Part shown: positions 11,901-21,980 of the stretch, piece by piece
Layout: the number at the start of each line of letters is the position of its first letter
How positions within the stretch are numbered: the stretch's first letter is position 1
Source of the DNA: Plectrocnemia conspersa
Lineage: Eukaryota; Arthropoda; Insecta; Trichoptera; Polycentropodidae
Length of the DNA: 64,000 bases
Direction: 5' to 3'
NCBI GenBank assembly: GCA_009617715.1
Contig: VTFK01000122.1
Location: forward strand, 1,054,001-1,118,000
Notes under the pieces: generated by a model
Databases searched by the model: none
What the model was told of the DNA's origin: nothing
Seen by the model: only the letters and a program-made list of their open reading frames with translations
Made by a program: the position numbers and the translations under genes

Positions 11901-14900
11901 CGATAAAATATGACGTATGTATGTATTTATGAAACTGCACATCTTAATGTTAGTCACGTATTTTCACGTATGATTAACATTTCTGAGGATGTTAAACCAG
12001 GAAATGTTTTATTATTAAGCTATGTTATATTTTTATGGAGACTTATGGGTTATGTTGCGTTGGATAGAGCAACTCTAATTAATAAATTTAAAAAAATCTC
12101 ACCTGAAACTTTTAGCATATTTCGTATCATGAACATATGAGTCATTGTGGGATGTTAATGGATCGTCACTGTCATCCCCAGAATGTTCGTCACTTGTGTG
12201 TCCTTCAGCCGCTTCCATCTGTAAAATTAAAAAAAAGATTCATGACCATGATTCATTTCGGTGAATATGTGAGTATATGATACGCCCAATTGGGGTAATT
12301 GCCTATTACGCGAAACAGGCAAACTAATTGACAAACACATTAACCAGATATACGCTGAAAAATAGTGCTTTACTGAAATTACATTTAACTAACCAGTGAC
12401 TGATATTAGCAGAGTGGGTACGAAAGGTCTTAAGTTCATTCGCTATCAACGAGGCATTCTCCAACTACTTAATAACAACATATGTATTAAATAGGCCAGC
12501 ACGAAAAACAAACGGTAATTAAATAAGCTGAGTTCAAATCCTACATGAATCATTTCAATTTCTTTAATGTCAGAGGTATCGTAACTAGTTATAATTCAAA
12601 ATTACAATCCCTTGGAAATCGACGCATATAATGCCTATTGTTAGTAATATATCAATATATAAATTACTAAAATCGTACCTGATTATAATCATGTATATGG
12701 CATAAACTAACAATATATTTATAATATTAAAATAATAGATTTCACAGTTTGATAAACTGGCAAACGCGCTGACTTTGGCGCAATAATACACTGTATACAG
12801 AATCCAAAAATATCAACAAAACAATCTAGTCAAATATATACAGATATTATATTAGTATGCAGTACTTGAATTGAAATCTGTAAAACTGGTTTTCTATTGA
12901 TTCAAGAAAGTATATTTTCATATAAAAAATTAGATTACATTGAAATTATACAAAATGTATACGTACTTAAAAAATCTTGATAATATTTGTATAATAATAT
13001 AATTTGATTTGGGTCATATACATTTTTAATTTAGATTTTTATATATGCATATATCATATACCTGCATAATTGAATAAGTAAACGCCTCATTCTCCGTTAA
13101 CTCTACATAAATATACCTATGAGTCCAATGTGTGTCAATAAAGACTATGTAAACAAAAAACACATGCTATTTACACCCGGAGTTTAATGAAACACTAATG
13201 CAAAAAAAAAATGGTACAAAAATACTACTCTAATAAATAACTTCTTAAATAAATATTAATAAAAAACTACATTACTTTTTTTGCATCTTTATCTTTCGAT
13301 TCAACAGCGTCATCGTCACCAAAATCAAAAGTGATCGTCGTAAGATCAACTTTAACGTCGCGTGGCTGTTTAACCATGGTTAACTTCTTCACTGCTCACA
13401 CATGCGCACAGCTACACCATTTGTTGTACACTGACGATTTGGAACTCTACATGTGGTTACTAAAAGCCGGCGTGGTTGAAGAAGGAGAATGTGCAAAAAG
13501 TGAACGTCTACACGTCTGCGTTCGTGTCTACGTATTTTCGTATGAGTCATAAGTTTTCAAAGAACACATTATAAAAGGCTTAAAATCTTAAGAATAACTG
13601 TTTTCTAAAATAATTTCACTCAAAAGAGATACAAAGAAATAATTTCACAAGATTTTCCCTCTAAAGCATGTGTCATGTCGTATAAAACCCACAGCGTAAA
13701 ACGAAACTAAACCCTATTTATTTTTTTCACGATTTTTTCTACGAATTTTTAATTCTCTTCTTTTGTTATAATATTTTTTAAACGTTTGTAACTGTAATCA
13801 ATGCGTATCTTTCTGTTTGCAAATCTACAAAAAACTCGAGAATGGAATACTAAAAACATGATTTTTTTATACTCAAGCATGCTACAATTTTCTAAATCTA
13901 CAAAATTATTTTTCAAAAATTAATATAAATGAACATTCATAAATTAAAATATATATTACAGTACATACAATGGCTTTAAAAAATGTTTTTTTAGAGGAAT
14001 ATAACTTTAAAATGAAATAAAACACATAAAAATCGTGATAATCGTCATGGTATTGACTTTATTGGAAAGATAATTTTATGCCATTAGTGTTTAAATATGA
14101 GAGCCGCGACTGATTCGAATAAATCATAATCTGGAAGTTCAATTTTTGACCACTTTTTCGAGCAGTTGGGGCCGTATCTCGACAATAACGCGGCGAATGT
14201 TGGCTTCCAAGTCGTCCACCGTCTCTGGCTTAATAGCGTAGACCAGCGACTTCATATATCCCTTTAAAAAATCACACGATCTTGAGGCCAATTCACAGGT
14301 CCATCACGCGAAATTATGCGCTCATCGAAGGTTTCCTTTAATAAATTGATTATGGCGCGCGCGCTCTGTGGCATGTTGTACCGTCTTGTTGAAACCAAAG
14401 CTCTTCCACATTAATTCAATTCAATTGGGGAACGAAAATGTTAGTAATCATGGATCTATTGCGCTATCCATTTACTGTAACGTTCTGGCAGGGATAATTT
14501 TTGAAGAAATATGGACCAATGATTCCACCACTCCCATAAAGCCCACCAGTAACTTTTTCTGGATGTAACGACGTCTTAAGGGGGGAGGAATGCCCACCTG
14601 CCTCCCCCCCCCACAAATAACATCCCTGAGTATTGTGTTGTATTCTGTTTTGATACGCACGTTTAGCAATTACATATATATTATTAATTTTGATTATAAA
14701 ACTAAATGGATCTTGTCCTAAATCACAATTTGCTTATAACCAAGTATCTTCTTACGCTGTGGATCACATACATATGTATGTACATAGATAATGCGTGTCA
14801 TATGTGACTCAGTCTTTATGTTTTGCACCCTTTTCCACTGATTTTTTGGCGTCCAGATGTCGGGACTTAGCGATCTACGTACATAATAAATTCATGAGTC

Positions 14901-17900
14901 ATTGACCCGCCGAATCAGGATGACGTAAATGACACAAAATAATTTGTGGAAGCTAATGGAAGCTGGTTTTAATCGTGCTTCATGGTACAGAAATTGCGAA
15001 ATGATGATGATCACAGACACGACAATAGTGGTCTTTATTTTGATATAAATTTTAATTATGAAATAAATTATATAGTACTGCTCATGGTGTGTGGCGATGA
15101 CTATAAAAACCTCTTAGATATACGTATATAAGGATATCATCATAATTTTGAACTTATTAAAATGTAAATGAAAAAATATTATTCTACTAAAAGTTAAATT
15201 TAATTCCGAGTGACTTTTCAAACTGCATTTTGTCCATACAAATTATTGTATGTATTAACACGTTTGGATCAAAACGCATTTTGTTCATTGCTCTAATCGC
15301 ATCTAACTGTCATTTCGAAATTTGTTAATATGTGGGGGAGCACGTATTTATGCCATAAATTATTTAAATAATATTTCAATAAATTAAAGTGTTTTTCAAA
15401 CTTAAATTATACAATAAAAAAACATATTACAAGACTCAAAGGTTCATGACACCTTTAGGTGCCCAGTGCACACTGGCGATTTTATTGATGACTTATATAT
15501 CTGTCATCCGCGGTCAAAGAGTTAAATCCCATTAATATTTATAAAACTTAGCTGATTTATTGAACTGAAAATCAATGAACCACTAACAAGTAGAGTTTAT
15601 AATGTAAAATATAAAATCTAACGATTTAATGAAAAAAATACTGGAAATAATCAAAAAATATTCACCATTAAATTTAGAAAGTGTCAAATGTGGTTCTAAA
15701 AACCCTGTTCCGGAAATTTTGACAATAAATATCTACGTAAGGACGAGTAGTCCTTAGGGGTTGTTAGTGAGAATATTAGGGCTGCCATCCAAGCAGGTCC
15801 GATATTAACGATACAGAAGCTAATACAAAAGCTCAAGGTGTCGCCTACATCAGTTCACAGACTTTTAAAAAGTTAGGAAAGGTGTCAATATACAGAATAT
15901 GGGTATCTCATAAATTGTCTGAGGAAAACCTCGCGCAGCGAATCTCAATATACCAATAATTAATGATTCTAGAACAGAAAGATTTATTTTTGAGTCGAAT
16001 TGTTACTGTAGATGAGAAGTGGATCACGTGACGTAAAAGGCTGTGGTTGGATGCCAATCAACCCCCAATTTCAACACCGAGAACAGGATTACACTTCAAT
16101 AATATAATTTTATGCATTTGGTAGAAAATGAATGGCATAACTCATTAAGAAATATTGGTTTAAGCAGAGAATTAAGACAAAGTGTACTCAGATAGTTCGT
16201 TTAAAGTGACACAGACCATAAAGAGACCTTCCCATATAAATTAAGGAAAATCCAAAACAGTGCTCGCCTCGTGTATCCAAAAACACGATAGAAAAAAACA
16301 GCGGATTTTCTTGGAAACTTATTTTTCACACACCGTATTCTTCAGACAATTTGGTTACAACTGCGGCAGTTATCATGTCCTCAAAAACTGTTTTATAGCA
16401 TATATTATATTTGACATAAAACTATTATTTCTATTGAAATCTACCAAAAAATGAGATAGCTCATTAAATGTTGCTGCATTATGTTGATTACATTATTAGG
16501 TCACACATAAGAATACAACAAAATTTAAAAAATAACAAAAATATTAAATGAAAAAAGTTAATTTCATATCTAATGAACCATTTTAATGCACAGTTTTTCC
16601 AAACGCTTATAAAGCTGTTGTGGCCTTCAAATCATACCTTGGTGAAATTTTATTTTATTGTTTTATGTTATATTTTTTGGCCACTATGTACATGAATTTA
16701 TACATTTTAGCCTTGCATGTAAACATAATTACTCCATTAGATAAATAAGTCGTCAGTTCGTATTTTGACGATTGCCCTCTTACACCTGTTTCCTGTATTT
16801 TATATATAAATTGATATAGCGTTAAAATATAAAATAAACACCTTTCGAAGCGCATATTTCAACCCCCCCCCCCGTCCCCGTCCCTCCACATAATTTGCAA
16901 ATCCTGTTAAGATATTTTTTGTTCGCTTCTCCTGTATCTTATTTTGAATAAGAAATGCCCTACCTTTTACAACATGTAATTAAAACATATTGCGTCTAAG
17001 TCACCGCATTTATTAGTATTTTCCAAACAATGTGTCTTATTAAAATCAACCTATACTATTGAAATTGACATGGACAACCTTCTTTTTAGCACCCATTTAG
17101 GAGCTTTTCATTTTATGAACTGACAGGAATGAAACTAATTAAATACCTCAAGGGAAAAACAGGTTAACTAACATAAACGTATTTTTCGATATATTTAGAC
17201 ATTTGCAAGTTGCCCTTTATTGTATATTTTTAAGAAAAATACAATACAAATTAGTTTTATTGATGGATGATTGAAATGATAATAAAACAAAAGCTGTACC
17301 ATTGTGAAATTCTCTCTGTTCAATAGTCTATGAGAGCATTTAAAAGAAATCTTTAGTAAAATGACTATATTTCGTTAGAAATATCCTCAAACATTCTTAT
17401 TATATTTTTTCAATAGAAAAATAGTTAATGAAAATAAAAAAAAATTCAAACTTAATTCTACCACAGATTTATGAAACGGGACATATTTCTTCTTCTGATA
17501 TAATTTTCATTATTGCCATAAATTATATTTTCGGCAACAACAGTTAACATGTTCATATAAAAGTCTTTGTTTGTTTACAATGTATCAATTTTAAAGATGT
17601 AGGTATTACTAAAATGTTGACTATTTTAACAACAGTAAACATTCTGAGAATAATCGCAAGAAGGAAATGAAATACAGTTTTTGTTTTTGTTGTTGAATAG
17701 AAAAATAATTAATAACATCTTAATTTACGACTTTTTTCAGAACAAAACTTAACTTACAATTTAGTAAAACTGAACCAAAAACATACAGAATATAGAAAAA
17801 GATAAGTTGTAATAGGAAGTTGTAATAGAAAAATATTTTAAAATCAAATTAATAAAAAATAAAAATGAAAAATTTAAATAAATTAGAATATTTTAATTAT

Positions 17901-18449
17901 GCTTTCAACATAAACACAGTATATGTGTCAAATGTATATAATTAAAAGAATGAAGTATGAATTGTCATTTAGGTAATGAAACATGAAATTGATCTAATTA
18001 TTACTATGTATATAAAATTGTAATTAATTTACCTGAAATCTTGTAGTCGACGGCATGTTCTTGAACCTAGAAGGTTTTTCGGTGTTTCTGAAGCTACTTT
18101 TGGTGATTTTGCTCTTATTCGAATTGGTCAAAGTGGTATTTTCAGAAACTTCTGCAAACTTATCTTGATCGTCTACAGCTCCGTTTCCTACCGGTTTCAG
18201 CACCAGTCCCGCTTCGGGGTCTTCGTTATCCACAGGCGGAATGTCAGGATACTTCGGTCCTCCGTTCGTGTTCGCCATCGACTTGGCCGAGCTGATTTTC
18301 CTGAATCTCCCGATCACGACGTCGCTGGTTTTGCCGTCGGGACTGGCGCTAATGGAAGAATCCGTTTTGCTTTTCAGATTATCCATTTCGATGGGAGTTT
18401 TATTATTGTGATCGACAGCAGCGATGCCGTTGCGTTCGGGTGCGAACAT
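8963..18449 (-). CDS. Ncc69: Na-K-Cl cotransporter (SLC12A1-3 family), 5' coding part only
   Basis: This is the cytoplasmic N-terminus of a cation-chloride cotransporter that would move Na+, K+ and Cl- across the plasma membrane. Exons on the minus strand are 18449-18033 (139 codons), 12218-12103 and 9077-8963, all with GT-AG borders and matching phase, giving the first 216 residues. The run KSFRHFTREALPRLDNYRN, followed by RPTLDELHNATL, matches the conserved segment that precedes the first membrane span of NKCC/NCC proteins (human NKCC1 has a similar AVPRIDHYRHT and RPSLAELHD). T181 of RHFT aligns with a threonine phosphorylated by SPAK/OSR1 in vertebrate NKCC1. Residues 1-139 are low-complexity and Ser/Thr-rich, typical of this variable tail. 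The start at 18449 is the first long-frame ATG downstream of a good core promoter. All transmembrane exons lie left of position 1 or were not recognisable, so the gene is cut by the window edge. The family assignment is strong; the choice of Ncc69 over another NKCC paralogue is less sure. Confidence 0.87.
9531..9600. mobile_element. 70-bp foldback with perfect 17-bp inverted ends
   Basis: TACCTCGGTTTTCGTCG at 9531-9547 is exactly reverse-complemented at 9584-9600. The ends sit at TA dinucleotides, as expected for a very small Tc1/mariner-type MITE or its TIR pair. A second, weaker copy of the motif lies inside. Confidence 0.55.
9690..9830 (+). repeat. C-rich repeat fragment, related to one at 61.4 kb
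   Basis: A C-run is followed by a segment sharing ttgaat, ccattc, caaaattt, ctcagttgcact-like and aggaccct-like blocks, in the same order, with 61.39-61.48 kb. The shared order shows a diverged interspersed repeat. Confidence 0.45.
10360..10614 (+). mobile_element. hAT-like MITE with 8-bp target duplication
   Basis: The element starts CAGGGCTGTGGAGTC and ends in CAGATCTG, so its termini are degenerate inverted repeats. ATTCTAAC flanks it exactly on both sides (10352-10359 and 10615-10622), an 8-bp duplication as made by hAT transposases. There is no coding capacity. A relative lies at 60.53-60.87 kb. Confidence 0.75.
13276..13377 (-). CDS. Ncc69: Probable alternative first exon of the Na-K-Cl cotransporter
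   Basis: A 34-codon open segment starts with an ATG in a good context (ttaaccATGG) and ends in phase 0 at a GTAATG donor. It begins MVKQPRDVKVDLTT and ends in an acidic, Lys-rich stretch. The next exon of the cotransporter (12218-12103) also begins in phase 0, so this exon can replace the 139-codon first exon and give a shorter N-terminus. It lies inside that gene's intron on the same strand and is less AT-rich than its flanks. Multiple N-termini are known for this family; that this exon is used is inference. An arthropod initiator-like TCAGT lies upstream near 13432, with no clear TATA box. Confidence 0.6.
14090..14575 (-). pseudogene. Decayed mariner-like transposase, C-terminal part
   Basis: Minus-strand reading gives FFKN followed by VTVNG, LVSTRRYNMPQSARA (where active relatives have LWFQQDGATCHTARA), then INLLKETFDERIISRDGPVNW and KSLVYA-type residues. 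This order matches the catalytic half of insect mariner-like transposases. Stops and frame changes occur within GYVKSLVYAIKPETV-like sequence, so it is dead. It lies in intron 1 of the cotransporter gene, in that gene's orientation. Confidence 0.7.
14577..14615 (-). repeat. C-tract repeat family, head fragment
   Basis: The G-run, ggaatgcccacctgcc and C-run are the reverse complement of the head of copy A at 5.26 kb. The fragment abuts the mariner fossil. Confidence 0.5.
15297..15521 (+). mobile_element. Interrupted piggyBac-like MITE, relative of the 31.8-kb copy
   Basis: The segments ttaatatgtgggggagcac, tttatgccata and gtcatccgcggtcaaag occur in the same order as in the 31.84-kb element, but here about 115 extra bases separate them. 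The right end abuts TTAA (15522-15525). The left end has decayed beyond exact placement. Confidence 0.55.
15690..16440 (+). pseudogene. Decayed mariner transposase
   Basis: Plus-strand fragments include a helix-turn-helix part, IRAAIQAGPILTIQKLI then VSPTSVHRLLK, and the catalytic-core landmark LFLSRIVTVDEKWI, where mariners have FLxRIVTGDEKW. After that come LWLDANQPPISTPRTGLH and ILCIWW, and finally FHTPYSSDNL in place of PHPPYSPDLAPSD. Several in-frame stops and shifts interrupt it. It is a different, more degraded family member than the minus-strand fossil at 14.1 kb. Confidence 0.75.
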
Positions 18450-18660
18450 GATCTCAGTTTTTTCGATTAATTAAATTTTGATTTTAAACAAATCGAAGCA
18501 TTGTCGTTCGACTTCGAACAATTCCCGATTCAAGTACCACGGCTTTGTATGCGTAATAGAAGTGTTCTGCGAGCCGGCAATATCGACACGTGCACTACGA
18601 GTCTTCTTCCGACGCGACGCGGTGCAGGAGTCCGCACGACACGAGAACGTGCTTACGACT
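18450..18660 (-). other. 5' UTR of the cotransporter, with a 5-codon upstream ORF
   Basis: This is the leader between the inferred start site and the ATG at 18449. It is CpG-rich near the cap and AT-rich next to the ATG. One upstream ATG at 18501 opens a five-codon ORF that stops at 18484, before the main start. No intron is needed. Confidence 0.55.
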
Positions 18661-18691
18661 GAACTCGCAACGATGAAAATATGAGTATATA
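18629..18691 (-). promoter_or_regulatory. Core promoter of the cotransporter gene: TATA, Inr and DPE-like element
   Basis: On the minus strand TATATA begins at 18691, and the arthropod initiator TTCAGT places its A at 18660, exactly 31 bases downstream. GGACT sits at +28 to +32 (18633-18629), matching four of five positions of the DPE consensus. The spacing is that of a focused insect Pol II promoter, and the long ATG frame opens 211 bases downstream. Confidence 0.75.
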
Positions 18692-21229
18692 AATCCGAAC
18701 TGCCCTTTAGCGGCAACTCATATTGAAACAAATTCGTAAAACTCGCGAAAAGCGCTGAAAATTTAACGCCCGAATGATTAACTAACTTTTAGATCATCCA
18801 TATTCAAATTATGTTGACAGTTCTTTTTTATGACACACGTATTTTTTTTACCAATAAAAAACATTAGCAATAGTGGCCTAAAAAAGTTTTATACCGTGCA
18901 GATTCCAATATTTTTTAAAGTGTAACTGTAGAAAATAACGCATATTTTTTCGGCCATTAAAAAGTAATTTAGTTACAATTAACAATAAATATGTGTTTTA
19001 AATGAATTGTACAAATGTAAAGGTAGAAATATATATTTAACAGATGAGCAAGTAATTAAAAAAATACCAACTATTCGTCGCAAGTAAAAAAATATTAATG
19101 ACAGTAATGTACCGACTCTCAAGATTTACAAAGCTTTAACATAGCACATATACCAAATAATCCAACTTAAACAATAGATTATATCATACTTTCTCAAAAA
19201 TATATTTTTAATTTATATAATTGCTCACCAAACTTGGTAAAACTAACTTTAAGAAGGTAAAATTACCACCTTAGACAAAAAACGTGGTATATTTTGTCGT
19301 TTACTACCGCGCATTATTTACCCATATTTATTTACAAACAATATTTTCACTTAGAGAAATTTCTTCATTTAAATAAAAAAAAACAGCAACTTATATGGTT
19401 TATATGGTCGCTAAGTGAAAAATTCTCGAATATGTAACAACATCTAATGGTTTCAATTGAAAAAATCTGCTGCAGTAAAAAATTTTAGTATTTTCATTTA
19501 TAAAAAGTAATTAGAACAAAATTACGGTTAATAGCGAAAATTTTATACATTTGTCTCTACATTTTACAGAACGTTTGATAGGTGTGAGGTAATAAAATGC
19601 AATTTATAATTAAAATTAGAGATTTTTTCATTTAACAAATCTACATATTAAAAAGTTTAATTGCACACTCAACAAATATAAAAGTTCAACTTTTTTTGGA
19701 AATCTTTGGAAAAACATTACTGGCAAATACATTTTTAAATTGTCCTATTATTTGTATAGTACAAATTTTGCTCTCGAATTTATATTTAAAAATTAAAGAT
19801 TTTTGTGTCTTTATATTTTAACATATAAGAGAATAGATACTATTCCTCATAATTCATCGAAGCCAACCGAGTGAATGAGAAATATATTTTCCATACTTTA
19901 ACTATTTATCCGTATTCCTCTTTTATTTTAGTGAAATTAGCCGTCAAAGTAGCCATAATAACAAAAATTATTATTATATTCAATAATTATATTTTTCAAA
20001 TGGCCGGTTTATGACAGCTATTCAAAAATTAAAGCATCCTTTTAATAAAATTAAGATAAAGGTTGAAGAAAACTAGCAGTTCAATATTTTCGTTAACAAT
20101 AATTTATACAGATTACAGATTAAAATACTATACATATTTCCACATTGGTAGCAAAAATACTCGTATTTTATGACTAGCTGTAAAATATTAAAGTTCCATC
20201 TATTTGGTTTTGTAACAAGAATTAAATATGAATTTTACGACTATAAACGATTGAAATCGGGTTCGACGTAATACGCATGCGTTTAATTTTGTAATTACAC
20301 ACATAGTAAAATTTAAATGCATTATTCATCCGCCTATGCGTGCGTTCGCTAAGAATTAATTTGATATTGAGAAACTCGAAGATGAAACCTGCACCCTGCC
20401 TCGACTGCGTTACGCAATATGCAATTTAAAAAATGTGAATCTTCTTTCAAACGTCGCATGTAAATCGTACCACGTGCTCCGATAGTACGCCGGCATTATT
20501 GATCCTTTTCTTCCCCTCGTCATAAAACTTGTTTCCATTTTCCGACTCTCCCCTCCGTATACGCAGACTCGAATCTCATCGCACACGAGTGCAAGGTGTA
20601 TTCGGAGTTGAAAAAAAGAAAATGACGATGATAATGCATTTAAGCGTTTTAAGGTCTTTCGATTTTGGGTCAGCGCGTGCTGCGGCTTCGTCTCCATTGT
20701 GCATTTTATTTATGCGCTCATCGCTTTTATAATATGTAAATCATTTCAGATGCAGTCTATTGTGTCGCTCGAAGGCCGTTCGGAACGCGTTTGTTTTGAA
20801 ACTCGATACGCAGGCGCACCGGTCTTAACTTTCTATAAATGCAATATGCGCTCTGAACGGAAGATATGCGATTATAGCGCCCTCTTATAACGACCTGTAC
20901 AATTATCATTATTTATGGTTCTGTTTTTAGATAATTTTTTTTTTAATTTTCATATAATTTAATCGTTAATATGATACAATATATATTATTAAATTTAATC
21001 GTTTATAAAAAAAATTAAATTCTTACAAGCGTGTGTCGTAATATTTGGCCATAACAGTATATTTAGCGTTCACGAATCGATCCATGAATAAGAGAGAAAA
21101 TACGCATTTTAAAATATAGAAACGATTTAAATTATTGATTTAAAAATAAATTAGGGTTTTTAGTGCATTGTTTTGTATTTTAAAGAGCAAATTTTTGTAT
21201 CATAAAGAGCAAAATTGGGATAGGGGTTT
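18692..21229. other. Intergenic region between divergent cotransporter and pygopus genes
   Basis: It is AT-rich with no gene I can support, except for a CpG-containing island at about 20.26-20.90 kb that is open on both strands over short stretches. That island could be an enhancer, a distal promoter or a non-coding first exon. Nothing else stands out. Confidence 0.5.
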
Positions 21230-21976
21230 GAGCGCGCCGACGTGACGTTCGCCGGCGTCCGCTCGCACTCGCTAGCCGTTCTATGTGTTTTTGGCACGGC
21301 GACAGCGAGCGAGGTGCTCCGGGGCGCTCCGTCCGCGTCGCTCGACGACCGATTGTTTACGTGCGTGCGCGGTGCGGCGCTGTGTGGTGTGCGTTGCCAG
21401 TGCGTGCGCGTGTGTGAGTGCGGTGTCGCCATGTTGGTGTGCGGCCCGAAGGCGCCGGGCCCCCGCGGCCGTCGGTGTCGGCCCCAACGGAGAGTCGGAG
21501 CCACGACTGACCGGTAGGTGTCGTACGTTCTTTCCGAGTGACCGCGGCGTCGTCTCCGTCAAAGGCCGTTCGCCTCTCGACGACGCTCCGTTTCGCTTCT
21601 TTCTGAAACGTCGTCCGCCATGACGGTCCATCCTGAGGAGGCGCCGCCCGTTCCTTCTCTCTTTCTTTCGACGAACACGCCCGAAGGCGAGCGTCGCCGA
21701 CGAAGCGACGCGCCCGCGCGCTCTCGCTTTGGTTATATTTACGTTTCGATCGGACCCCCGCGATCGTTCGTCTTGTGCCGCCTCCGCTTATCGTCTTGCG
21801 TTCATTTAAAATACCGTCATAAACTCTGTAAAGAGATCTTATCTCGACTCGCTTTCCTGGTTGGGTAATTAAAAAAATTGTTTTATCGTTCGTTTTAGAT
21901 TCTGCGAGTGCTAAACGTCCTTCAGAGTGATGGTGAGACGACCTTTACTGCGAGAGCGTAGCGAGCCGCGCGCATC
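21230..21976 (+). promoter_or_regulatory. CpG-rich promoter and spliced 5' UTR of pygopus
   Basis: This GC- and CpG-rich block contrasts sharply with its AT-rich flanks. A donor (CCG then GTAGGT) at 21513/21514 and an acceptor (TTCGTTTTAG) ending at 21898 suggest a non-coding first exon and a 385-base intron. Exon 1 has an ATG at 21431 that, when spliced, reads about 32 codons and stops, so it is an upstream ORF rather than the pygopus start. No TATA box was seen. Confidence 0.55.
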
Positions 21977-21980
21977 ATGA
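21930..21980 (+). CDS. Upstream ORF whose stop overlaps the pygopus start codon
   Basis: ATG at 21930 opens 16 codons (MVRRPLLRERSEPRAS) ending in TGA at 21978-21980. The pygopus ATG is 21977-21979, so the two share the tetranucleotide ATGA. This layout allows termination-reinitiation or leaky scanning; whether it is translated is unknown. Confidence 0.5.
   Translation: MVRRPLLRERSEPRAS

Larger units (their letters stand above)
9078..12102 (-). other. Intron 2 of the cotransporter gene
   Basis: This AT-rich intron joins phase 2 to phase 2. It holds a 17-bp perfect foldback at 9.53-9.60 kb, a C-rich repeat fragment at 9.69-9.83 kb and a hAT-like MITE with an 8-bp target duplication at 10.36-10.61 kb. 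I see no other exon. Confidence 0.6.
12219..18032 (-). other. Intron 1 of the cotransporter gene
   Basis: This 5.8-kb AT-rich intron contains the probable alternative first exon, two mariner-type transposase fossils in opposite orientation, an interrupted piggyBac-like MITE and a C-tract repeat fragment. From 16.45 to 18.03 kb I see only AT-rich sequence. Confidence 0.6.

Noticed and set aside
12410..12545. TTAGCAGAGTGGG and GAGTTCAAATCC as A and B boxes of a tRNA or SINE
   Set aside because: The spacing is over 100 bases, no cloverleaf can be drawn, and there is no second copy.
21160..21868. Overlapping ORFs of 82-116 codons on both strands in the pygopus CpG island
   Set aside because: GC-rich DNA lacks stops; none resembles a known protein, and splice sites place this region in the 5' UTR and first intron.
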